Notes: a model not told the origin generated them from the letters alone. Shown: positions 29,869 to 38,716, counted from the stretch's first letter. The stretch is DNA of 64,000 bases from Streptomyces guryensis (GCF_021261325.1 NZ_JAJSBI010000008.1:124001-188000), one strand, 5' to 3'. Numbers and translations: made by a program.

Positions 29869-30042
29869 TCAGTGCTTGAAGACGTCCTTCGCCTTCTCCT
29901 TGGCCTGGCGCGCGTCGCCCTTCGCCTGCTCGCCCTTGCCCTTGGCCGTCATGCTCTCGTTGCCGACGGCGCGCCCTGCCGCTTCCTTGGCCTTGCCCTT
30001 GGCCTGTTCCTTCTTGCCCTTCGCCTTCTGGTCCTTCGCCAC
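29869..30042 (-). CDS. CsbD-like small stress protein (57 aa)
   Basis: Short reading frame starting at GTG 30042 (MAKDQKAKGKKEQAKG), preceded by GGGAG, with stop TGA at 29869. The chain is almost entirely Lys, Ala, Gly, Glu and Gln repeats such as KGKGEQAKGDARQAKEKAKD, as in the CsbD family of general-stress-induced proteins. It has no Cys or Trp and is probably intrinsically helical or disordered. Codon third positions are G/C as in its neighbours. The molecular function of CsbD proteins is unknown. Confidence 0.8.
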   Translation of the reverse strand: MAKDQKAKGKKEQAKGKAKEAAGRAVGNESMTAKGKGEQAKGDARQAKEKAKDVFKH

Positions 30043-30119
30043 CGTCGATCAACTCCCGGTCAGGTTGGACTTCGGTGTCAGGAGGGCGGGTAACCGTCAC
30101 GGTGCCGGGCAAACCCGGG

Positions 30120-30491
30120 TCAGCGCTTCGGCTCCAGGAACTCCAGCCGGTTGCCGACGGGGTCCTCGGAGTAGAAGCGCCGGTGTCCCGGCAGGTTGCC
30201 GTCCCAGGTCACCGCGGCCCCATGCGCCTCAAGTCGGGCGGCGTACGCCTCGATGTCCGTGACCCGCAGCCCCGGGTGGGCCTTCTGCGCGGGCCGGAAG
30301 TCCCTCTCGATCCCCAGGTGCAGCTGCACCCCGCCCCCCGCCTGGAACCAGCACCCGCCCCGCGCCGCGAGCACAGGCGGCTTCGGGATCTCGGTCATCC
30401 CGAGGACGTCGGTGTAGTACGCCCGCAGCCGGTCCTCGGAGCCGGGCGGTGCGGCGAGCTGGACGTGGTCGACGGCAGTGATCACGTTCAT
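30120..30491 (-). CDS. VOC-family (glyoxalase/bleomycin-resistance fold) protein (123 aa)
   Basis: One-domain vicinal-oxygen-chelate protein with the paired beta-alpha-beta-beta-beta pattern. Candidate metal ligands are His in VDHVQLAAP, His in LHLGIE and Glu in NRLEFLEP. The ATG at 30491 overlaps the tam stop (ATGA); a GTG two codons in has better spacing from AAGGAGG. It is in an operon with tam, but a related reaction is not known. Could be a dioxygenase, isomerase or resistance protein. Confidence 0.85.
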   Translation of the reverse strand: MNVITAVDHVQLAAPPGSEDRLRAYYTDVLGMTEIPKPPVLAARGGCWFQAGGGVQLHLGIERDFRPAQKAHPGLRVTDIEAYAARLEAHGAAVTWDGNLPGHRRFYSEDPVGNRLEFLEPKR

Positions 30492-31300
30492 GCCTCCTTG
30501 CGGGCGACGGCGAAGATCCGGCGGAACGGGAACGCCGTACCGTGCGCACCGGACGGATAGGCCTTCCGCAGGGCCGTCCGGTACTCGTCCAGGAACTCCT
30601 CCCGTTCTGCCGGGTCGTCGGCGAGGGCGGTGAGGACCGGCCGCAGCCCGGTCCCCTTCACCCAGTCGAGCACCGGGTCCTCGCCGGTCAGGAGATGGAC
30701 GTAGGTGGTCTCCCAGACGTCCGCTTCGCAGCCGAGGGCGGTAAGGCGCTCCAGGTAGGTCTCGGGCGCGAGGACGGCGTCGTCGTGGCGGAGGGTGTCG
30801 GCGAGGCGGTCCCTCCAACGGGCGGAGTGGGCGAGTTCGCGCATCAGCCGGTGGCTGGGGGCGCCGAAGTTGCCCGGGACCTGGAAGGCGAAGGTGCCGC
30901 CGGGCTTCAGTCCCGCGATCCACTCCCCGAAACGCTCCGCGTGGCCGGGGACCCACTGGAGGGTGGCGTTGCTGACGATCAGGTCGTACGGCTGTGCGGG
31001 CGCCCAGGTCCGTGCGTCGGCGGGGGCGAAGTCGAGGCGGCCGCCGCCGGGGGTGGGGCCGGCGTGGTCGGTGTGGGCCTTGTCGAGCATCTCGGGCGAG
31101 TTGTCGTAGCCGGTGATGTGGGCGGCGGGCCAGCGGTCGGCGAGCAGGACGGTGACGTTGCCGGGGCCGCAGCCGAGGTCGGCGACGGCGGGCGCCTCGG
31201 ACGGCAGTCGGGGGACGCGGGCGAGGAGGTCGGCGAAGGGGCGGGCGCGGTGGCCGGCGTGGCGGAGGTACTGGGTGGGGTCCCAGGTGGGGGTGCTCAT
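30488..31300 (-). CDS. tam: Trans-aconitate 2-methyltransferase (270 aa)
   Basis: SAM-dependent enzyme that methylates trans-aconitate, a side product of aconitase that inhibits the TCA cycle. SAM motif I is VADLGCGPGNVTVLLA (about residues 39-54). Other Tam hallmarks are WDPTQYLRH at the N terminus and SNATLQWVPGH in motif IV. It is divergent from a MarR gene, the arrangement known for tam/tamR in Streptomyces coelicolor, and has a downstream VOC partner. Confidence 0.94.
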   Translation of the reverse strand: MSTPTWDPTQYLRHAGHRARPFADLLARVPRLPSEAPAVADLGCGPGNVTVLLADRWPAAHITGYDNSPEMLDKAHTDHAGPTPGGGRLDFAPADARTWAPAQPYDLIVSNATLQWVPGHAERFGEWIAGLKPGGTFAFQVPGNFGAPSHRLMRELAHSARWRDRLADTLRHDDAVLAPETYLERLTALGCEADVWETTYVHLLTGEDPVLDWVKGTGLRPVLTALADDPAEREEFLDEYRTALRKAYPSGAHGTAFPFRRIFAVARKEA

Positions 31301-31329
31301 GTCCCCTACCTTCCCCGCCCACTTATCTC

Positions 31330-31365
31330 GATGTCAAGAGACTTGACGTCAAGAGACTTCACGTC
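31330..31365. promoter_or_regulatory. Two overlapping TamR operator palindromes
   Basis: In the 89-bp tam/tamR gap two 21-bp near-perfect palindromes overlap: 31330-31350 (GATGTCAAG-AGA-CTTGACGTC) and 31345-31365 (GACGTCAAG-AGA-CTTCACGTC). Each has one mismatch, and they share the GACGTC at 31345-31350. They cover the region where both divergent promoters must lie, consistent with repression by the MarR protein. Confidence 0.85.
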
Positions 31366-31389
31366 GACACAACCACTACACTGATCGTC

Positions 31390-31887
31390 ATGGAGGACGA
31401 GGTCGATCGACTGGTCGCAGCATGGCGCCGGGAGCGTCCGGACCTCGACGTGGAACCGCTCGAGGTGCTCAGCCGGGTGAGCAGACTGGCCCGGCACCTG
31501 GACCGGGCGCGCCGGCTGGCCTTCGCCGAGCACAGCCTGGAGCCCTGGGAGTTCGACGTGCTGACGGCGCTCAGGCGCGCGGGCACGCCATATCAGCTCT
31601 CGCCGGGACAGTTGCTGACGCAGACCCTGGTCACCTCGGGCACGATGACGAACCGCATCGACCGCCTGGCGAAGAAGGGCCTGGTGGAGCGGCTGCCCGA
31701 CCCGAGTGACCGCCGCGGTGTGCTGGTGCGGCTGACGGACGAGGGCCGGGACCGCGCGGACCAGGCCCTGGCGGGACTGCTCGACCAGGAGCGCGCGATC
31801 CTCGCCGAGCTGTCGCGTGCGCAGCGCGGGGAGCTTGCGGGGTTGCTGCGGCAGCTGACCGCGCCGTTCGACAACATCCCCGGCTAG
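31390..31887 (+). CDS. tamR: MarR-family regulator TamR (165 aa)
   Basis: Winged-helix dimer with the MarR core (LVTSGTMTNRIDRLAKKGLV and the wing DPSDRRGVLVRLT). Established for S. coelicolor: TamR controls tam and aconitase genes and is released from DNA by trans-aconitate, citrate and isocitrate. Identity here rests on the divergent tam gene and the palindromic operators. The ATG at 31390 has no strong ribosome site, so the leader may be very short. Confidence 0.9.
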   Translation: MEDEVDRLVAAWRRERPDLDVEPLEVLSRVSRLARHLDRARRLAFAEHSLEPWEFDVLTALRRAGTPYQLSPGQLLTQTLVTSGTMTNRIDRLAKKGLVERLPDPSDRRGVLVRLTDEGRDRADQALAGLLDQERAILAELSRAQRGELAGLLRQLTAPFDNIPG

Positions 31888-31940
31888 GCGCAAGGCGCTC
31901 CGCCGGGAGAGCCGTGTGGGTGGTACCGCGACATGCCCGT

Positions 31941-32024
31941 CGGTCGTCTGCGGCTTCGTCGTGGCCGGTCGCGCCCGCGCGGCGGAGCCGCATGTCAAAT
32001 GCAGCCCCGCGCCCCTTCGGGGCG
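31941..32024. repeat. Dispersed intergenic repeat family B, copy 1
   Basis: Copy of a repeat built around GCGGCGGAGCCGCAT, then CAGCCCCGCGCCCC and a short hairpin CGCCCCTTCGGGGCG. It recurs at 39046-39125 and 49210-49292 in this window. It fills most of the 156-bp gap after tamR. Confidence 0.75.
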
Positions 32025-32043
32025 CTACGGGCACCGGCGTTCA

Positions 32044-32817
32044 TCAGGCGCTGCTGCTCTCCTCCGGCAGGATCCGGGCCGCGGGGCCCAGGTCGACCGG
32101 GCCGACCCCCGCCCGCCGCGCGAGCGCGACCGCAGCCAGTGTCGAGTGGACGCCCAGCTTGCCGAGGACGTTCTGCATATGGGTGCGGACGGTGTGCGGG
32201 GAGAGGAACAGGCGCTCGGCGACGGCCTTGCGCCCCAGCCCCGCGACCATGCACCGCAGCACTTCCCGCTCCCTCGGTGTGAGGGACTCCACCAGCCGCT
32301 CGCTCTCCGTGCGGTGCTTGCGCGCGGCCGTCAACTCCCTGAGGACGCCCGTGAGCAGGGCGGGCGGCAGATGTGTCTCGTCGCGCAGGACGCCCCGGAT
32401 GACGTTGAGCAGCCGGGACAGCGAGCAGTCCTTGGCCACCCAGCCGGAGGCCCCGGCCTGCAGGGCGAGGGCGGCGCGCCGCGGGTCGTCCTTCTCCGCG
32501 AGCACGACGATCCGTACGCCCGGCTGCCCGGAACGCACGCCGGCGACCAGCGAGATCCCGTCGACCAGCCCCTCCTCATTGCCCTCCTGGACGGGCACGG
32601 CGGGCCGTACGCCCGGCACGTTGCCGCCCAGGTCGGAGTCGACGAGCAGCACGTCGAAGCGGCGCCCCTCGGCTGCCGCACGCTCCAGGCTGCGCAGCGC
32701 GGCGGGACCGCTGCCGGCCGCGGAGACGTCGACGTCGGGCTCGGCCGCCAGTGCGGCGGCGAGCGACTCGGCGAAGATGCGATGGTCATCGACGACCAGG
32801 ACTCGGATGCGAACCAC
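32044..32817 (-). CDS. LuxR/NarL-type response regulator, orphan (257 aa)
   Basis: Receiver domain with VVDDHRIFAE at the start, phosphoacceptor Asp in VLLVDSDLGG and Lys in WVAKD. There is an insert of about 25 residues after the Asp (NVPGVRPAVPVQEGNEEG), longer than in typical NarL proteins. The C-terminal LuxR helix-turn-helix is LTPREREVLRCMVAGLGRKA. The GTG at 32817 has GGAAGGGGG upstream. No kinase gene adjoins it. Confidence 0.88.
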   Translation of the reverse strand: MVRIRVLVVDDHRIFAESLAAALAAEPDVDVSAAGSGPAALRSLERAAAEGRRFDVLLVDSDLGGNVPGVRPAVPVQEGNEEGLVDGISLVAGVRSGQPGVRIVVLAEKDDPRRAALALQAGASGWVAKDCSLSRLLNVIRGVLRDETHLPPALLTGVLRELTAARKHRTESERLVESLTPREREVLRCMVAGLGRKAVAERLFLSPHTVRTHMQNVLGKLGVHSTLAAVALARRAGVGPVDLGPAARILPEESSSA

Positions 32818-33119
32818 GAAACCCCCTTCCCCGAGCTCTCGAAGAGCAGGGGATACCCCATTGTCGGGAGACGGCACGGGCGCAGGTACGGCGCCCGAAG
32901 CGCCCCAGGTCGACCTTTGAGCACCTGGGACTGGAACGGCACACCGCACGGCCGCCGCCGTGCGGAAACTGCTACCCCCACTTCGGGCGTCGTACCCGAC
33001 TGTCTCGCCCCCTGATCGGCACCGGCCCCCACCGGTGCTGTTCATCAGGGTACGGCCGGGGGCCGGGAGCGGAAGGTAATTTGCAGAACTGGCTGGCCGA
33101 CGCGTTTATCGTGAGCCGC

Positions 33120-33563
33120 ATGTTTCGTCTTGAGACAGAAGTCGACAGGGCCCGGCGCGATCTTCTCCGTTCCCGACTGCGCGACACCAACACGAAGGCC
33201 TCCCCCGTGCTGCGCGCACTGCGCAGAACCCCGGCCGAACGTGAACTTCCGCTCCATGTGTGGGTGTTGGACGAGCGGGACGAGCTGGCCGCGGGCCTGG
33301 TGGGCCACACCTGGACGACCTGGCTGCACGTGGCATACCTGTGGGTGGACGAGCGGTGGCGCGGCGCGGGCCTCGGTTCACGGCTGCTGGCGGAGGCGGA
33401 ACGGATCGCGCACGACGAGCGGGGCTGCACGTCGGCCCGGCTGGAGACATGGGACTTCCAGGCACCGGGGTTCTACCGGAAGAAGGGGTACGACGTGGTG
33501 TGCGTGATCCCCGACTATCCGCCGGGGATCACGGAGTACACCTTGACGAAGCGGCTGGGGTGA
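33120..33563 (+). CDS. GNAT-family N-acetyltransferase (147 aa)
   Basis: Acetyl-CoA-dependent acyltransferase fold. The acetyl-CoA loop is RGAGLGSRLLAEAERIA (motif A, about residues 81-97), and FYRKKGYDVVC is the C-terminal motif. The ATG at 33120 has no evident ribosome site, and a GTG lies three codons upstream; a leaderless mRNA is possible. It stands alone, so its substrate cannot be guessed. Confidence 0.85.
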   Translation: MFRLETEVDRARRDLLRSRLRDTNTKASPVLRALRRTPAERELPLHVWVLDERDELAAGLVGHTWTTWLHVAYLWVDERWRGAGLGSRLLAEAERIAHDERGCTSARLETWDFQAPGFYRKKGYDVVCVIPDYPPGITEYTLTKRLG

Positions 33564-33571
33564 CACCCACT

Positions 33572-33640
33572 CGGCCCGTCCGGGCTTTGAGGACGAGGCC
33601 GTTCAGGCCGAGAGCGGGGGCCCGGGGGCTCAGCCTCCAG
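33572..33640 (+). repeat. Dispersed intergenic repeat family A, copy 2
   Basis: GCCCGTCCGGGCTTTGAGGA followed by CGAGGCCGTTCAGGCCGA and a G-rich tail, matching the element at 2390-2570 in inverse orientation. It lies between the convergent GNAT and galK genes and contains self-complementary segments that could end transcription. Confidence 0.75.
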
Positions 33641-33644
33641 GGGC

Positions 33645-34799
33645 TCAGCCCAGGCGCCGCGCACCCGCCGAAGGCACCGCCTCGAACACCCTGGGAGCCG
33701 TGTGACCGCCGGAGGCGAACGCCTCCTCGACCGCCTTGGTGATGGTGTCCACGTCGGACGCCTCCGCCAGGACGATCGCCGAGCCGCCGAAACCGCCGCC
33801 GGTCATGCGGGCGCCGAGGGCCCCGGAGGCCAGGGCCGTGTCGACGACCAGGTCCAGCTCGGGGCAGGAGATACGGAAGTCGTCGCGCAGGGACGCGTGG
33901 CCCGCCACCAGCACCGGGCCGATCGCGCGGGTGTCGCCGGCCTCCAGCAGGGCGACGACCTTCTCCACCCGCTCGTCCTCCGTGACGACATGGCGGACCA
34001 GGCGGACCGCCTCCTCGTCGTCGCCGAGGCGGACGAGGGCCGCCTCCAGGTCGGCGTACGGGATGTCACGCAGGGCGTCGACGCCCAGCAGCGCCGCACC
34101 CCGCTCGCAGCCCGCGCGCCGCTTGCCGTACTCGCCGTCGCTGTGGGCGTGCTTGACCTGGGTGTCCACCACCAGCAGGCGCATGCCCTCCGCGGCCAGG
34201 TCGAAGGGGATCTGTTTCTGGGAGAGGTCCCGGGTGTCGAGGAAGAGCGCGTGGCCCTCCTCGCAGCAGGCCGACGCCGTCTGGTCCATGATGCCGGTGG
34301 GGGCGCCGACGTAGACGTTCTCGGCGCGCTGGCACAGGCGGGCCAACTGCCAGCGCTGCAGGCCCAGTTCGTACAGGTCGTTGAGCGCCAGGGCCACGAC
34401 GACCTCCAGCGCCGCCGAGGACGACAGGCCCGCGCCCGACGGGACCGTCGACGACAGGTGGACGTCCGCGCCGGTCACCGCGTGACCGGCCTCGCGCAGG
34501 GCCCAGACCACACCCGCCGGGTAGGCGGTCCAGGCGCGGTCCGACTCCGGGGTCAGCTCGTCGAGGCGCAGCTCCACGACACCGCCCTCGACGTCCGCCG
34601 AGTGCAGGCGCAGCACACCGTCCGTGCGGCGCGAGACCGCCGCGATCGCGGTGTGCGGCAGCGCGAAGGGCATCACGAAGCCGTCGTTGTAGTCGGTGTG
34701 CTCACCGATGAGGTTGACGCGGCCCGGCGCCGACCAGAGACCCTCGGGCGCGGTCCCGTACAGCTCCTCGAAACCGTCCCGCACCTGCACTGCGCCCAC
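33645..34799 (-). CDS. galK: Galactokinase (384 aa)
   Basis: Phosphorylates alpha-D-galactose in the Leloir pathway. GHMP-kinase motifs: the galactose signature GRVNLIGEHTDYNDG near residues 27-41, the ATP loop VPSGAGLSSSAALEV, and MTGGGFGG. The GTG at 34799 shares its first base with the stop of galE (TAGTG), and GGGAG lies upstream. Last gene of the galT-galE-galK operon. Confidence 0.96.
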   Translation of the reverse strand: MGAVQVRDGFEELYGTAPEGLWSAPGRVNLIGEHTDYNDGFVMPFALPHTAIAAVSRRTDGVLRLHSADVEGGVVELRLDELTPESDRAWTAYPAGVVWALREAGHAVTGADVHLSSTVPSGAGLSSSAALEVVVALALNDLYELGLQRWQLARLCQRAENVYVGAPTGIMDQTASACCEEGHALFLDTRDLSQKQIPFDLAAEGMRLLVVDTQVKHAHSDGEYGKRRAGCERGAALLGVDALRDIPYADLEAALVRLGDDEEAVRLVRHVVTEDERVEKVVALLEAGDTRAIGPVLVAGHASLRDDFRISCPELDLVVDTALASGALGARMTGGGFGGSAIVLAEASDVDTITKAVEEAFASGGHTAPRVFEAVPSAGARRLG

Positions 34800-35767
34800 T
34801 ACTGCTCCCTCGCGATGTTCTGTGCGAACTCCCACGCGTCCGCCACGATTCCCGCGAGGTCCGCGCGGGACGGGTTCCAGCCCAGCTTCTCGCGGGCCGT
34901 GGCGGCCGAGGCCACCAGGACCGCAGGGTCACCGCCGCGGCGCGGGGCCGCGACCTCCGGGATCGGGTGGCCGGTGACCTGCCGGACCGTCTCGATGACC
35001 TGGCGGACCGAGAAGCCCTCGCCGTTGCCCAGGTTGCAGATGAGGTGCTCGCCGGAGGTGGCGGCCTTCAGCGCGAGCAGGTGGGCGTCGGCGAGGTCCG
35101 CGACATGGATGTAGTCGCGGACGCAGGTGCCGTCCGGCGTCGGGTAGTCGTCGCCGAAGACCGAGATCGCCTCCCGCCTGCCCTGCGCGACCTGCAGCAC
35201 CAGCGGGATGAGGTGCGACTCGGGGTCGTGGCGCTCACCCTGCTCGCCGTAGGCGCCCGCCACGTTGAAGTAGCGCAGCGAGACGGCGCCCAGGCCGTGC
35301 GCCGCCGCCTCACCGGTGATCATGTGGTCGACGGCGAGCTTCGTGGCGCCGTAGGGGTTGGTCGGCGAGGTGGGCGCCGACTCGACGATCGGGACCTCCT
35401 TCGGCTCGCCGTAGGTGGCGGCCGTGGAGGAGAAGACCAGCTTGCGGACGCCCGCCTCGCGCATCGCGCCGAGCAGCGCCATGGTGCCGGCGACGTTGTT
35501 GTCCCAGTACTTCTCGGGCTTCACGACCGACTCGCCGACCTGCGAGAACGCGGCGAAGTGCAGGACCGCGCCGTAGGAGGAGTCCAGCCATTTGGCGGCG
35601 TCGCGGATGTCCCCCTCGATGAACGTCGCACCGGCCGGGACGCCCTCCCGGAAGCCCGTGGAGAGGTTGTCGAGTACGACGACCTCGTGGCCCGCCTCCA
35701 GCAGATGCTGGGCGACCACGCTGCCGACATAGCCCGCGCCCCCGGTGACCAGGTACTTACCGCTCAT
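34799..35767 (-). CDS. galE: UDP-glucose 4-epimerase (322 aa)
   Basis: Interconverts UDP-galactose and UDP-glucose with bound NAD. Short-chain dehydrogenase motifs: TGGAGYVGS at the N terminus for NAD, the catalytic Ser/Thr region FSSTAATYG and NPYGATKLAVD with the Tyr-x-x-x-Lys pair. The ATG at 35767 shares one base with the galT stop (TGATG). It is the middle gene of the gal operon. Confidence 0.96.
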   Translation of the reverse strand: MSGKYLVTGGAGYVGSVVAQHLLEAGHEVVVLDNLSTGFREGVPAGATFIEGDIRDAAKWLDSSYGAVLHFAAFSQVGESVVKPEKYWDNNVAGTMALLGAMREAGVRKLVFSSTAATYGEPKEVPIVESAPTSPTNPYGATKLAVDHMITGEAAAHGLGAVSLRYFNVAGAYGEQGERHDPESHLIPLVLQVAQGRREAISVFGDDYPTPDGTCVRDYIHVADLADAHLLALKAATSGEHLICNLGNGEGFSVRQVIETVRQVTGHPIPEVAAPRRGGDPAVLVASAATAREKLGWNPSRADLAGIVADAWEFAQNIAREQ

Positions 35768-36825
35768 CAACTCGCTACCTCTCGCAGTCGCTCGGCCGCG
35801 CGCTCCGGCGGCACGTCGTTGATGAACACACTCATGCCGGACTCGGAACCCGCGAGGAACTTCAGCTTGCCGGAGGTCCGGCGGATGGTGAAAAGCTCTA
35901 GGTGGAGCGCGAAGTCGTCACGGTTGACGCCCTCGAAGTCCTCCAGCGCGCCGAACGGTGCCTGGTGCCAGGCCGCGATGTAGGGCGTGGGCGGTTCACC
36001 TTCGCCGAAGATCCGGTCGAAGCGCCTCAAGAGTTCCAGATAGACCTTGGGGAACTCTGTGCGCGCCTCCTCGTCGAGGCCGAGCAGGTCGGGCACGCGG
36101 CGCTTGGGGTACAGGTGCACCTCGTACGGCCAGTGCGCGGCGTACGGCACGAACGCCAGCCAGTGTTCACCCTCCAGGACGACCCGCTCACCGGCGAGTT
36201 CGCTCTCCAGGATGTGGTCGAAGAGGTTCCCCCCGCCCGTCGCCTCCCTGTGCTGGGCGACCTGGCGCAGCATCAGGGCGGTGCGAGGCGTCGTGAACGG
36301 GTAGGCGTAGATCTGGCCGTGCGGATGTCCGAGCGTCACGCCGATCTCCGCGCCCCGGTTCTCGAAGCAGAACACCTGCTCCACGGAGGGGAGATGCGAC
36401 AGCTCGGACGTACGGTCCGTCCATGCCTCCAGGACCAGCGCCGCCTGCTCCTCGGTGAGGTCGGCGAAGGACGCGTTGTGGTCGGAGGTGAAGCAGACGA
36501 CCTCGCAGCGGCCCGAGTCGCCGGCCAGGGAGGGGAAGCGGTTCTCGAAGACGACGACGTCGTACGACGAGTCCGGGATCTCGCTCAGCCGGCCGTCCTG
36601 GGAGGGGCACAGCGGGCACTCGTCGGCCGGCGGGTGGTAGGTGCGGCCCTGGCGGTGCGAGGCGACGGCGATCGCGTCGCCGAGCAGCGGGTCACGGCGG
36701 ATCTCGGAGGTCGTGACCGTCCGCTCCAGCGGCCGGTGGTCCACCGCGTCGCGCACGTTGTCGTCGCGCAGGTCGTAGTAGATCAACTCGCGACCGTCGG
36801 CCAGGCGGGTCGAGGTCTTCTTCAC
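35767..36825 (-). CDS. galT: Galactose-1-phosphate uridylyltransferase (352 aa)
   Basis: Transfers UMP from UDP-glucose to galactose-1-phosphate through a uridylyl-His intermediate. The active-site motif is GHPHGQIYAYP; zinc-ligand candidates are CPLC near residue 70 and a downstream His. The GTG at 36825 is preceded by AGGGAG. First gene of the operon; the 178-bp leader region upstream is AT-richer than its surroundings and holds the gal control sites. Confidence 0.96.
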   Translation of the reverse strand: MKKTSTRLADGRELIYYDLRDDNVRDAVDHRPLERTVTTSEIRRDPLLGDAIAVASHRQGRTYHPPADECPLCPSQDGRLSEIPDSSYDVVVFENRFPSLAGDSGRCEVVCFTSDHNASFADLTEEQAALVLEAWTDRTSELSHLPSVEQVFCFENRGAEIGVTLGHPHGQIYAYPFTTPRTALMLRQVAQHREATGGGNLFDHILESELAGERVVLEGEHWLAFVPYAAHWPYEVHLYPKRRVPDLLGLDEEARTEFPKVYLELLRRFDRIFGEGEPPTPYIAAWHQAPFGALEDFEGVNRDDFALHLELFTIRRTSGKLKFLAGSESGMSVFINDVPPERAAERLREVAS

Positions 36826-36934
36826 TGCGGACTCCCTATTCGAGCCACATCAATCATCAAACAGAACCAAACACATTGGAACACGCACCCCCCCATCCGT
36901 CAACATCACAATCCAACAAAGAGCATCAACAGGA

Positions 36935-36953
36935 GTGTTCAATTACTGAACAC
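36935..36953. promoter_or_regulatory. Palindromic operator in the gal/symporter divergent region
   Basis: Perfect 7-bp inverted repeat GTGTTCA-ATTAC-TGAACAC, 51 bp before the symporter start and 110 bp before galT. The rest of the gap, read towards galT, holds several TGTTG/TGTTTG-like half sites (for example TGTTTGATGATTGATG and TGTTGGATTGTGATG). Known for S. lividans: the galT promoter galP1 is galactose-inducible and lies in this region. The palindrome is a plausible shared operator. Confidence 0.7.
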
Positions 36954-37003
36954 GTCGGCGTAGGTTCCGCTCTGGATCAGTTCACGCGACGAAGCGAGTA
37001 CTT

Positions 37004-38695
37004 ATGCAAACCCCCACATATCAGTCCATGCAACTGGCCGCCGAGCTACGACTCCCCACGAACGGGCTCGACTACACGATCCTCGGTATCTACTTCGCCG
37101 TCGTCCTCGGCATCGGATTCGCCGCCCGCCGGTCGGTGAAGACCAGCCTCGACTTCTTCCTCTCCGGGCGCTCACTGCCCGCCTGGATCACCGGCCTCGC
37201 GTTCATCTCGGCCAACCTGGCCGCCACCGAGATCCTGGGCATGGCCGCGAACAGCGCGCAGTACGGCGCCTACACCGTGCACTGGTACTGGATCGGCGCC
37301 ATCCCCGCCATGGTCTTCCTCGGCCTGGTGATGATGCCCTTCTACTACGGAAGCAAGGTGCGCTCGGTCCCCGAGATGCTGCTGCTCCGTTTCGACAAGT
37401 GGGCACACATCCTGAGTTCGGTCCTGTTCGCGTTCGCCGCCATCCTGATCGCCGGTGTGAACCTCTACGCCCTCGCCATCGTCGTCGAGGCGCTGCTGGG
37501 CTGGCCGCAGTGGGTGGCGATCGTGGTCGCCGGCGCCTTCGTGCTGGCGTACATCACGCTCGGCGGCCTGTCGTCCGCGATCTACAACGAGGTGCTGCAG
37601 TTCTTCGTGATCCTCGCGGCGCTCATCCCGATCGTGGTGCTGGGCCTGAAGAAGGTCGGCGGCTGGGGCGGGCTGACCGACAAGCTCACCGCGAGCCACG
37701 GCGCGAACTTCACCACCGCGTGGGGCGGCACCGGCATCGGCAGCTCCAACCCGCTGGGCGCGAACTGGCTGACCATCGTGCTCGGCCTCGGTTTCGTGCT
37801 GTCCTTCGGCTACTGGACGACGAACTTCGCCGAGGTGCAGCGAGCGCTGTCCGCGAAGAACCTCTCCGCTGGCCAGCGCACCCCGCTGATCGCCGCGTAC
37901 CCGAAGATCTTCATCGTCTTCCTGGTGATGATCCCGGGCCTGGTCGCCGCCGCGCTCGTGCCGAAGTTCGGCACCCCCGCCTCCGGCTACCAGTACAACG
38001 ACGCCATCCCCTACCTGATGCAGGAACTGCTGCCCAACGGCGTCCTGGGCATCGCCGTGACCGGTCTGCTCGCCGCCTTCATGGCGGGCATGGCGGCCAA
38101 CGTGTCGTCCTTCAACACCGTGTTCACCACCGACATCTGGGCCCGGTACGTGGTCAGGGGCCGCGAGGACGGCTACTACGTCCGCTTCGGCCGGCTGATC
38201 ACGGTGGTCGGCGTCTGCGCCTCGGTCGGCACGGCCTTCCTGGCGTCGTCGTTCTCGAACATCATGAGCTACCTCCAGACCCTGTTCTCCTTCTTCAACG
38301 TGCCGATGTTCGCCGTCTTCATCGTCGGGATGTTCTGGAAGCGCGCGTCCGCCAAGTCCGGCTTCTGGGGCCTGCTCACCGGCACCGTGGCCGCGATGGT
38401 GAACTACTTCGTGATCTACAAGAGGGGGATCATCGACATCCCCTCCGACCAGGGCGCCAACTTCGTCTCCGCGATCGTCGGCTTCGTCGCCGGTGCGGTG
38501 GTCATGGTGGTCGTGTCCCTGTTCACCAGGCCCAAGCCGGCCGAGGAACTCCAGGGCCTGGTCTACGGCACCACCTCGCCCGGCGTGGCCGAGCCGCCCG
38601 CCGCCGGCGACGACGCCTGGTACCGCAGGCCCACGCTGCTGGGCTGGGGTGCGGTCGTGCTGGCTGCCGCCTGCTACATCCCGTTCTCGTTCTGA
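37004..38695 (+). CDS. SGLT-type sodium/sugar symporter, probable galactose importer (563 aa)
   Basis: LeuT-fold sodium:solute symporter of the sugar branch. The helix-2 motif AFISANLAATEILGMAANSAQ and the helix-5 and helix-9 patterns (AYITLGGLSSAIYNEVLQ; GMAANVSSFNTVFTTDIW) match bacterial sodium/galactose and glucose transporters. About 14 membrane helices. It is divergent from galTEK and shares the control region, so galactose is the likely substrate (inference). The ATG at 37004 has a weak ribosome site; an ATG eight codons in is the alternative. Confidence 0.88.
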   Translation: MQTPTYQSMQLAAELRLPTNGLDYTILGIYFAVVLGIGFAARRSVKTSLDFFLSGRSLPAWITGLAFISANLAATEILGMAANSAQYGAYTVHWYWIGAIPAMVFLGLVMMPFYYGSKVRSVPEMLLLRFDKWAHILSSVLFAFAAILIAGVNLYALAIVVEALLGWPQWVAIVVAGAFVLAYITLGGLSSAIYNEVLQFFVILAALIPIVVLGLKKVGGWGGLTDKLTASHGANFTTAWGGTGIGSSNPLGANWLTIVLGLGFVLSFGYWTTNFAEVQRALSAKNLSAGQRTPLIAAYPKIFIVFLVMIPGLVAAALVPKFGTPASGYQYNDAIPYLMQELLPNGVLGIAVTGLLAAFMAGMAANVSSFNTVFTTDIWARYVVRGREDGYYVRFGRLITVVGVCASVGTAFLASSFSNIMSYLQTLFSFFNVPMFAVFIVGMFWKRASAKSGFWGLLTGTVAAMVNYFVIYKRGIIDIPSDQGANFVSAIVGFVAGAVVMVVVSLFTRPKPAEELQGLVYGTTSPGVAEPPAAGDDAWYRRPTLLGWGAVVLAAACYIPFSF

Positions 38696-38716
38696 CCGCG
38701 GGAGGATTGAGACACC

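Noticed and set aside
33120..33563. Aminoglycoside acetyltransferase identity for the GNAT protein
   Set aside because: Only the generic acetyl-CoA motif is visible; nothing supports a specific substrate.
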